Assembly: GCA_027068245.1 (NCBI GenBank)
Contig: JAMOUF010000213.1
Span: 1 to 7,327, forward strand
Origin: Campylobacterales bacterium
GTDB taxonomy: Bacteria > Campylobacterota > Campylobacteria > Campylobacterales > Nitratiruptoraceae
Length of the DNA: 7,327 bases
Direction of reading: 5' to 3'
In this document: piece by piece, positions 1 through 5,528 of the stretch
How positions within the stretch are numbered: position 1 is the first letter of the stretch
Layout: each line of letters opens with the position of its first letter
The notes under the pieces: model-generated
The model's database searches: none
The model's input: only the letters and a program-made list of their open reading frames with translations
Told to the model about the DNA's origin: nothing
Program-made: the position numbers and the translations under genes

Positions 1-114
1 GGAAGCCGGATAACAACAATCATAAAAAGCTCCAAAGAGCGCTATTTTCACAAAGGCGACAGGGTAAGGCTGATACTCGATGGCAGAAAAATCGTAGAAA
101 TTGAGAAGATATGA
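1..114 (+). CDS. C-terminal tail of a plus-strand protein, possibly a glycine-zipper outer-membrane lipoprotein (partial)
   Basis: Frame 1 is open from the first base to a TGA at 112-114 and encodes 37 residues, so the gene begins upstream of the window. The tail has the order Ile-Thr-Thr-Ile-Ile, a short polar stretch, then Tyr-Phe-His-Lys-Gly-Asp-Arg-Val-Arg-Leu-Ile and a final Gly-Arg-Lys-Ile-Val-Glu-Ile. A beta-strand, 'F-x-x-G-D-R-V-R' turn and final strand of this kind is seen at the C-terminus of SlyB / 17-kDa-antigen-like glycine-zipper lipoproteins, but it is also a generic small beta-barrel ending. The family name is therefore a guess; that it is coding is better supported, because the stop directly abuts the stop of the convergent lipoprotein gene (TAA complement at 115-117). 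Confidence 0.5.
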   Translation, partial: GSRITTIIKSSKERYFHKGDRVRLILDGRKIVEIEKI

Positions 115-516
115 TTAAATCCTGCTAATAACCCAGGAGTTATACTTCTTTTCAAACTCCACCAAATCACATCTGCTCTTTATCTCGTTTTTTCTAAAAT
201 TTCCGAACTTCCTGCCAAGAAGGGCTATAAGCCCGGCGTCGAACCGGGCCAAAAATGAGTGGGGGTGGCTCTTTACGTACTCCACCAGCTCCTCATAGTC
301 CTTTTCGAACCTGAACTGATAACAGACCTTGGCAACCGCCTTTTTATCGGAAAGCTTTTTCAGGTATATCACATCTATGAAAAGCGGCGTGGCAATCTTC
401 GTGGAGCTGTATGGGGTGAAGTAGCCTTTTACCATCTTTTTTACCTTTGCCTCATTAAGCTCTGAAAAACCGCATCCGGCAAAGAGCAGAAAAATTGTCA
501 GGAAAATCTTTAGCAA
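115..516 (-). CDS. Small predicted lipoprotein of unknown function, TTG start
   Basis: This 133-residue protein begins with a short lipoprotein signal peptide: a Lys at position 3, a hydrophobic run at 4-13, then Leu-Phe-Ala-Gly-Cys with the lipidated cysteine at 15. The -3 residue of the lipobox is Phe, slightly unusual. The mature part is about 119 residues, basic and mixed alpha/beta in character, with two more cysteines (65 and 116) that could pair in the periplasm. I do not recognise the family. The start codon is TTG at 514-516; it lies 5 bases after a strong AAAGGAG and overlaps the end of pepD by 7 bases, so translation is probably coupled to pepD. It is the last gene of the seven-gene minus-strand array. 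Coding and lipoprotein calls are fairly secure; function is open. Confidence 0.75.
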   Translation of the reverse strand: MLKIFLTIFLLFAGCGFSELNEAKVKKMVKGYFTPYSSTKIATPLFIDVIYLKKLSDKKAVAKVCYQFRFEKDYEELVEYVKSHPHSFLARFDAGLIALLGRKFGNFRKNEIKSRCDLVEFEKKYNSWVISRI

Positions 517-1730
517 AGCAGCTCCTTTACCATCCTATAAAGAGGCTCTACGGTGGAGATTTTAACCCTCTCCTTTGTGGAGTGGGGATACTCTATATCC
601 GGACCTATCGAGACTATCTGCATATCGGGATATTTTTGGGCGAAAATGGCACACTCAAGACCGGCGTGAATGGCTTTGAAGCCGGTATCCGGATAGATTT
701 TTTTATAAGCTTTTTCAACCTCTTTGGCAAAAGGGGAGATTTTGGGCTCCCAGGGCGGATAGTAGCCATAGGTTTTAACATCAAAGCCAAAACCCTCAAA
801 AAACGCTTCACTCTCCACTATAAGCCTTTTTAACCCCTCCTGGCTCATACTCCTGGCACCAACCTCGACCCTAAACTCACTATTGTCGGTTTTGACGATG
901 GAGAGGTTTATGCTATCTTGCGGGATGTCAAACTCTTTGTTCCACCCCCTCACACCATTTGCGAAGGCTAAAAGCGGTTTTATGATATCGGTTTTAAAGG
1001 CCCTCTTTTTCTCATCACTCTTCCTGGCACCAGCTATCTTTTCAAACAGCAAAGCCTTAGCGTTGGCAGGGATGGAGTTTATCCTCTCGCCCCCTTCAAA
1101 ATGCGCCACGCTTTTGCCACTCAGCAAAAAGGCCAGCTCCTTTATGGCGTTTGGGATATCTTTGTCAATATCCACACCAGAGTGCCCTCCGCCAAAGCTT
1201 AGCTCTACCTCATACACCTCCTTTGGCTCACCCTGATAATAGAGCCTCTTTTTCGCCTCAAAATCCACTCCTCCGGCACAACCTATATAGATGTTTCCAA
1301 ACTCCTCGCTGTCGAGGTTTATCATCTTTTTGGCATCAAGCCTGAAGGCAAGGTTTTTAGCCCCCACAAGCCCAATCTCCTCATCGTTGGTAAAAAGATA
1401 CCTCGCCTCTATCCCTTCGCTTATGAGCTTTAGCATGATGGCTACACCTATACCGTTATCTGCCCCGAGAGTGGAGTTTTGGGCCCCAAGGTATCCATTT
1501 TCCTCTATAATTTGTATATCCGGAGCCCTTCCTACGCAGACCATATCGTAATGCGACTGCAGCACCACATCGCCTTTACCCTTAAATACCAGCAGATTGC
1601 CGGCAGCATCTACATCTACGCCATAACCGTATCTTTTGGCCCACTCCACTATAAAATCTCTCATTTTTTGGGTATTGCCGCTGCAGCGGGGGATATTGGC
1701 AAAAGATTTGAATATATCCAAAACATTCAT
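510..1730 (-). CDS. pepD: Xaa-His dipeptidase (aminoacyl-histidine dipeptidase), M20 metallopeptidase
   Basis: This 406-residue cytosolic dizinc peptidase is expected to hydrolyse Xaa-His and other dipeptides. M20 motifs appear in order: the metal/catalytic pair His60 and Asp62 in S-H-Y-D-M-V, bridging Asp91 in L-G-A-D-N-G, catalytic Glu117 and ligand Glu118 in T-N-D-E-E-I-G, ligand Asp140 in N-L-D-S-E-E, the dimerisation-domain G-G-H-S-G (His183), H-A-G-L-E-C (355-360), and C-terminal ligand His383 in Y-P-H-S. Roles are assigned by analogy with characterised PepD enzymes. All ligands are present, so it should be active. It is about 80 residues shorter than the ~485-residue E. coli PepD. The ATG at 1728-1730 follows GGAG by 6 bases. 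It lies 26 bases after the baeRF gene and overlaps the lipoprotein gene by 7 bases. Confidence 0.93.
   Translation of the reverse strand: MNVLDIFKSFANIPRCSGNTQKMRDFIVEWAKRYGYGVDVDAAGNLLVFKGKGDVVLQSHYDMVCVGRAPDIQIIEENGYLGAQNSTLGADNGIGVAIMLKLISEGIEARYLFTNDEEIGLVGAKNLAFRLDAKKMINLDSEEFGNIYIGCAGGVDFEAKKRLYYQGEPKEVYEVELSFGGGHSGVDIDKDIPNAIKELAFLLSGKSVAHFEGGERINSIPANAKALLFEKIAGARKSDEKKRAFKTDIIKPLLAFANGVRGWNKEFDIPQDSINLSIVKTDNSEFRVEVGARSMSQEGLKRLIVESEAFFEGFGFDVKTYGYYPPWEPKISPFAKEVEKAYKKIYPDTGFKAIHAGLECAIFAQKYPDMQIVSIGPDIEYPHSTKERVKISTVEPLYRMVKELLC
522..528 (-). promoter_or_regulatory. Ribosome binding site that supports the TTG start of the lipoprotein gene
   Basis: The minus strand reads AAAGGAG here, 5 bases before the TTG at 516-514. 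The site lies inside the last codons of pepD. No ATG or GTG is as well placed, and starting at this TTG gives a complete lipoprotein signal peptide, so this site decides the start. Confidence 0.7.
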
Positions 1731-1756
1731 CGTAAGCTCCGGGGCACCGGCCCCTT

Positions 1757-2254
1757 TTAGAAGTGTCTGCCCTTCTCTTTGAAGATATCGGGAAGTTTTT
1801 TTCTGTCCGTCTTCGTCAAATCCTCTTCCACATACCTAAACATTTTGTTTACCACATCCGGATATTTGGGTTTTAACGCCTCCACCTCGCTCCAGACCCT
1901 TTTGAAGATATTTTCGGGCAGGGCCAGGAAATATTTTGGTGGATTGTATTCGTTTACGAACCTGGCGATATCCTCCGCTATCGCTTTTATCACGTCGTTT
2001 TCCATCTTCTGCTCTATCCCGTGCTTTTCGGTGATGCCCGTGTTGGTGGAGGCGTCGGATTTGAACCTGCCTGCCTTGTCGGTAACGATATCCTGGATTT
2101 TCCAGTGTGCCTCCACATAGTCCACTGCGTTTACCAAATCAAGCTTGATGTTTTGTGGTTTTAGTCCCGCTTCCGCTTCCAAATCCCTTGGATTTGCCCT
2201 GTAGACCTTCATCTCTCCCAAATCGGCCACGATAACAATATCACCTACTTTCAT
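1757..2254 (-). CDS. baeRF / 'host attachment protein' family protein
   Basis: The protein is 165 residues from the preferred ATG at 2252-2254. The frame stays open to 2329, but that longer form would overlap galU by 50 bases and adds a lysine-rich, unstructured extension, whereas the inner ATG has AAAGGA 5 bases upstream. Family signs are an N-terminal strand V-I-V-A-D-L-G with M-K-V-Y (7-18), a central A-G-R-F (61-64), an amphipathic helix with E-x-D-I-A-R-F (94-99), a Y-F-L-A-L-P-E strand (108-114), and the closing E-E-D-L-T-K (143-148). This matches the family annotated as 'required for attachment to host cells' (Pfam Host_attach), now grouped with bacterial archaeo-eukaryotic release-factor-like (baeRF) domains. 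The attachment name comes from one plant-associated case and should not be taken literally. No GGQ motif is seen. It probably acts in the cytosol; its role, perhaps linked to ribosomes, is inference. Confidence 0.75.
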   Translation of the reverse strand: MKVGDIVIVADLGEMKVYRANPRDLEAEAGLKPQNIKLDLVNAVDYVEAHWKIQDIVTDKAGRFKSDASTNTGITEKHGIEQKMENDVIKAIAEDIARFVNEYNPPKYFLALPENIFKRVWSEVEALKPKYPDVVNKMFRYVEEDLTKTDRKKLPDIFKEKGRHF

Positions 2255-2259
2255 AGCAA

Positions 2260-2265
2260 TCCTTT
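2260..2265 (-). promoter_or_regulatory. Ribosome binding site that fixes the baeRF gene start at 2254
   Basis: The minus strand reads AAAGGA inside an A-rich run, 5 bases before the ATG at 2254-2252. It favours the 165-residue form over the 190-residue form that would begin at 2329 inside galU. Confidence 0.65.
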
Positions 2266-2269
2266 TTTT

Positions 2270-2306
2270 CTTTATTGTATCAACTTTTTTCTTTATCTTT
2301 ATTGTA
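2270..2306. repeat. 10-base direct repeat spanning the galU stop codon
   Basis: The plus-strand word ctttattgta occurs at 2270-2279 and 2297-2306, a period of 27 bases. On the coding strand, the galU codons for Tyr-Asn-Lys (reading TACAATAAAG) are repeated just after the galU TGA stop, in the gap before the baeRF gene. This could be a small tandem duplication of the 3' end of galU or a chance match in AT-rich sequence. Confidence 0.5.
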
Positions 2307-3107
2307 AAAATAGTTGGTCGCCTCCACAAACCCGTCGATACTGCCGCAATCGAACCTCTTGCCTTTGAATTTATAGGCCAGAACCATACCCTTTTGGGCC
2401 TGGGCTTTCAGGGCGTCCGTCAGCTGTATCTCACCTCCCACTCCAGGCTCCGTGGTTTTGAGTATCTCGAAAATATCGGGTGTGAGGATGTAGCGCCCTA
2501 TAACCGCCAGGTTGCTGGGAGCCTCGGCGGCTTTTGGTTTTTCCACCATATCCTTGATGATATAGACCCCCTCTTCCAACTCTTTTGCGTCCACAACGCC
2601 GTATTTGTGGATATCTTTCTCATCGACTTCCATGACGGCTACGATGGAGCATCTGAACTTTTTATACAGCTCCACCATCTGAGCCATAACGCCTCTTTTT
2701 TCACCCTCGCACAAATCATCTGCAAGCACGACACCAAAAGGCTCGTTTCCTATAAGAGTCTCGCCTACCAACACCGCATGCCCCAGCCCCTTCATCTCCT
2801 TTTGCCTGGTATAGGTGAAGGTGTAGTTCAAAACCAGCTCTCTTATCTCTTTTAGCAGATGCTCTTTGGAACTTCCCTTTATCTGATGCTCCAACTCATA
2901 GCTTATATCGAAATGGTCCTCTATCGCCCTTTTACCTCTTCCTGTGATGATGGCCATCGTATCCATACCCGCCTCTATGGCCTCCTCCACTCCATACTGT
3001 ATCAGCGGTTTGCTGACAATGGGCAGCATCTCTTTGGGGATGGCTTTGGTGGCCGGCAGAAATCTGGTCCCGTATCCGGCCGCTGGAAAGAGACATTTTC
3101 TTATCAT
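2280..3107 (-). CDS. galU: UTP--glucose-1-phosphate uridylyltransferase
   Basis: This 275-residue cytosolic enzyme joins UTP and glucose-1-phosphate to give UDP-glucose and diphosphate, the precursor of many surface sugars. The N-terminal nucleotidyltransferase signature G-Y-G-T-R-F-L-P-A-T-K sits at residues 11-21, followed by the P-K-E-M-L-P segment at 24-29. Other family marks are L-G-H-A-V at 108-112, the metal-binding L-A-D-D at 128-131, V-E-K-P at 188-191, P-G-V-G-G-E-I-Q-L-T-D at 221-231, and F-D-C-G at 252-255 near the C-terminus. Length is normal for bacterial GalU. The ATG at 3105-3107 lies in an ATGA overlap with the stop of the preceding membrane-protein gene and has AAAGGAA upstream, so translational coupling is likely. 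A 25-base gap separates it from the baeRF gene when that gene starts at 2254. Confidence 0.96.
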   Translation of the reverse strand: MIRKCLFPAAGYGTRFLPATKAIPKEMLPIVSKPLIQYGVEEAIEAGMDTMAIITGRGKRAIEDHFDISYELEHQIKGSSKEHLLKEIRELVLNYTFTYTRQKEMKGLGHAVLVGETLIGNEPFGVVLADDLCEGEKRGVMAQMVELYKKFRCSIVAVMEVDEKDIHKYGVVDAKELEEGVYIIKDMVEKPKAAEAPSNLAVIGRYILTPDIFEILKTTEPGVGGEIQLTDALKAQAQKGMVLAYKFKGKRFDCGSIDGFVEATNYFYNKDKEKS

Positions 3108-3655
3108 TTTATTCCTTTAAACGATTTAATCAGATTTAAAATTATAACTATTTCAACTAATAACAAAATGAAATGGAGATAATAGACCTGCATCTGTTTT
3201 GGAGCCTCAATCAGTTCATAAAAGAGATAACTCCCCACCATACCCGCCAGATAACCCAGCTGTTTGGCTATATCCACGCGACTAAGAGCGAAAGATTTTT
3301 TCAAAAAAAGCGTTTCGGCCCGCACCAGGTAGCTGCCGAACATAAAGGTAAGCTGATATCCGGCGTATACAAGCAGTGCGGTCATATATGTATAGGGCTT
3401 AATCAAAAAAAGAATCACCAAAAAAAGTATCACCAGCTCCACCATCAACGATATCTGGAAAAACCGCTTTATATTCATCAAAACATCGTAAAACCTGGCT
3501 ATGACAATCATTCCAACCGCCAGCACTATCCCTCCAAGGGAGAATATCGAGGGCTTTAGGGGAGTATATATAACAAAGACGCTCCCCACTGAAAGCCCGG
3601 TAAACAGGGAGTTGAAAAACTTGTATTTTATATAGTTTTTAAGCCTTATTTTCAA
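3104..3655 (-). CDS. Predicted inner-membrane protein with about six membrane segments, half-MFS-like
   Basis: The protein is 183 residues and strongly hydrophobic. I place membrane segments at about 13-31, 36-55, 67-86, 89-111, 131-149 and 156-177, with a basic N-terminus (four lysines or arginines in residues 2-11), suggesting that end is cytoplasmic. The 'F-F-N-S-L-F-T-G-L-S-V-G' opening and the A-R-F-Y-D-V-L-M-N loop after segment 2 resemble the first half of major-facilitator transporters, but a normal MFS protein has about 400 residues and 12 segments. It may therefore be a homodimerising half-transporter, a remnant, or an unrelated fold. The start is TTG at 3653-3655, overlapping the btuB stop as TTGA; GAGG lies 8 bases upstream, and the next methionine (residue 49) would remove the first segment. 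The end overlaps galU by 4 bases. Substrate is unknown. Confidence 0.75.
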   Translation of the reverse strand: MKIRLKNYIKYKFFNSLFTGLSVGSVFVIYTPLKPSIFSLGGIVLAVGMIVIARFYDVLMNIKRFFQISLMVELVILFLVILFLIKPYTYMTALLVYAGYQLTFMFGSYLVRAETLFLKKSFALSRVDIAKQLGYLAGMVGSYLFYELIEAPKQMQVYYLHFILLLVEIVIILNLIKSFKGIK

Positions 3656-5514
3656 AAGGTTGCCTCTATCCCCACATAGTAGCTCCTTGGCGTCGAGCCA
3701 TAGCCGTAGACCTCTTGGTAGCGCCTATCGAAGATATTTTTGACCTGCACATACCCTTTGAAACGTTCGGCAAAGCGGTGAGAAGCGGTGAGGTTGGTGA
3801 CGTTGTAGTTTCCGGTCTTGATACTCTTGGCCGCGTCGTCCCATCGTTTGCCGACATAGTAGCCGTCGATATTGATCGTATGATCATCAGTGGGATACCA
3901 TGAAAAAGAGTAGCTATATTTGGTTTTTGCCCGGCGGGGGATATAGTTGCCGTTGGCATCTTTTGGATCGAGGTATGTAAAGCCAACTTTTACGTATATG
4001 GTATCGCTAAGTGCTTGTTGGTAGTTTAGCTCGACCCCTTTGAATTTACTGGTGCCATCAAAGTTTGTATAGTATTCATCCCCCCAGTTGTCGGGATTGG
4101 GATCGAACCAGTTAATGAGGTCTTTGACCCGCTCCTCGAAGTAGACGGCTTTAAACCCGTAGGCTTCGAACCCGATATCCCAGCTCGTGGTCTTTTCTGG
4201 ATCGAGGTTGAAATTGCTTACGCCCCAAGGGTTGATCATCTTTATCTGGTTTGGTACGTTGTAGGCTCTCCCCCAGTTGGCAAAGAGCGCACCTTCTTTA
4301 AAGGTATACTTCAAGCCCACCTTACCGGTCCACTGGTTGTTGAATTTGTCAAAATCGTCGTAGCGGATATTCTCGGTCACCAAAAGATCGCCGAAGCGGT
4401 TCTTGTTGGTAAGGTAGGCGTAGCCGTTGTCGTAGCTCACGTCGCCGCTCTTGCCGCCCACTTCGCTATATTCGCTCTTGAAGTTTTGATAACCGATCCC
4501 CCCTTGCAACACTCCGTAAGCGTAATCGAACCTATCTTTCAGCTCAATATTTGAGGTTTTACCCTCGAAGCGGTTGACTCCCCATGTGGTATCCAAAAAT
4601 TTCCTTTCGGTTTTGGTGGTGTCGGCGTGGAGGCTTAAGGTGTGCGAAGCCAAATAGTAGGTGCTGTTGAGGTAGTAGGCGTAATATTTGAACTCGTCGT
4701 CGTTTTTGGAGTTGGGATCGGGGGCGTAGGTTTGGGGATTGTAGCCGTCGGCTTCGTTTTCTGCATCGATTAGATGCACCCCTGTTTCGATATGGCCCCC
4801 TTCAAAGAGATAGCCAAGTTTAAGTTGGCCGCTTTTGTTGGTATAGCCGTCGGCCTCGAAGTCGGTCGGATCTTCGTTGTAAGGAGTTATGGCGGAAAAA
4901 CCATTGGTGTCGTAGTAGTGAAGTGCCAAGGAGTAAAAGAGGTTCCCTTGCCTGTCAGTATAGATGCCTTCGATATTTTTGGTGGCGAAACTCCCAACAA
5001 GTGCGGAGGCCCGTTTGGTACGCTCCTTGGAAGTGACGATGTTGATCACACCACTGGCCGCGTCGCTTCCCCAGATACCGCTTTGGGCCCCTTTGATGAT
5101 CTCAATACGCTCTACATTAGTCAAAAGCAGATGTTCGATCGAGGGGCCGGAAATATTGGAAGGGTCGTTGTATCGCACTCCGTCGATGAGAATCAAAACC
5201 TTATCGTTGGGAAGTCCTCGTAGATATAAAGAGGTCGCTTTGCCGACTCCCCCGTTGCTTACCACATTGACGCCGCTCACATACTCAAGAGCCTCTTTGA
5301 GCGTCTTTAGCCCCTGCTCTTCGATATCTTCGGCGCTGATAATCGTCACGTCGTCCGTCACTTCACCCAGCGGTTCCTCAAACTTCGTCGCGCTTACCAC
5401 CACCTTTTCTATCTGGGCGATTTGCGCCGCCTGGGCGTTTAATGCCACCGCCGAAACGGTAGCCGCAATCGCGGCCAGCGAAAAGTATCGCTTTTTAAAA
5501 CCTTTTGCTACCAT
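3652..5514 (-). CDS. btuB: TonB-dependent outer-membrane receptor, BtuB type (cobalamin/corrinoid)
   Basis: From the ATG at 5514 the protein has 620 residues, close to the 614 of E. coli BtuB. A signal peptide (K-G-F-K-K-R, hydrophobic core 12-27) ends in A-Q-A near residue 29. A TonB box E-K-V-V-V-S-A follows at about 36-42, as in BtuB. The plug carries L-I-D-G-V-R-Y-N-D-P (109-118) and the G-S-D-A-A-S-G-V-I-N-I-V block (149-160). The barrel ends in Tyr-x-x-Gly-Ile-Glu-Ala-Thr-Phe, with a terminal Phe for Bam recognition. BtuB-like spots are N-L-D-P-E-K (436-441), R-R-A-K (527-530) and N-I-F-D-R-R-Y-Q-E-V-Y-G-Y (593-605). Acidic loops near 214-222 and 250-273 line up with the BtuB calcium region. 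It lies 14 bases after the adenosyltransferase gene, which supports a B12 substrate; another corrinoid is possible. Confidence 0.9.
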   Translation of the reverse strand: MVAKGFKKRYFSLAAIAATVSAVALNAQAAQIAQIEKVVVSATKFEEPLGEVTDDVTIISAEDIEEQGLKTLKEALEYVSGVNVVSNGGVGKATSLYLRGLPNDKVLILIDGVRYNDPSNISGPSIEHLLLTNVERIEIIKGAQSGIWGSDAASGVINIVTSKERTKRASALVGSFATKNIEGIYTDRQGNLFYSLALHYYDTNGFSAITPYNEDPTDFEADGYTNKSGQLKLGYLFEGGHIETGVHLIDAENEADGYNPQTYAPDPNSKNDDEFKYYAYYLNSTYYLASHTLSLHADTTKTERKFLDTTWGVNRFEGKTSNIELKDRFDYAYGVLQGGIGYQNFKSEYSEVGGKSGDVSYDNGYAYLTNKNRFGDLLVTENIRYDDFDKFNNQWTGKVGLKYTFKEGALFANWGRAYNVPNQIKMINPWGVSNFNLDPEKTTSWDIGFEAYGFKAVYFEERVKDLINWFDPNPDNWGDEYYTNFDGTSKFKGVELNYQQALSDTIYVKVGFTYLDPKDANGNYIPRRAKTKYSYSFSWYPTDDHTINIDGYYVGKRWDDAAKSIKTGNYNVTNLTASHRFAERFKGYVQVKNIFDRRYQEVYGYGSTPRSYYVGIEATF

Positions 5515-5520
5515 CTTGCT

Positions 5521-5526
5521 CTCCTT
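5521..5526 (-). promoter_or_regulatory. Ribosome binding site that sets the btuB start at 5514
   Basis: The minus strand reads AAGGAG here, 6 bases before the ATG at 5514-5512. The frame can be extended to a TTG at 5532, but then this Shine-Dalgarno sequence would be translated as part of Lys-Lys-Glu-Ser. The ATG start also gives a cleaner signal peptide. Confidence 0.8.
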
Positions 5527-5528
5527 TT

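Noticed and set aside
231..249. Hairpin gcccgg / ccgggc with a 7-base loop, considered as a terminator
   Set aside because: It lies inside the lipoprotein gene, and neither strand has a T-run after the stem.
2255..2329. 25-residue N-terminal extension of the baeRF protein
   Set aside because: It would overlap galU by 50 bases, is lysine-rich and lacks similarity to the family's usual start; the ATG at 2254 has a good ribosome site.
3625..3645. TATATAAAAT-like stretch near the start of the membrane-protein gene, considered as an internal promoter
   Set aside because: It is inside coding sequence, rich in Lys, Tyr and Ile codons, and has no supporting -35 or downstream leader.
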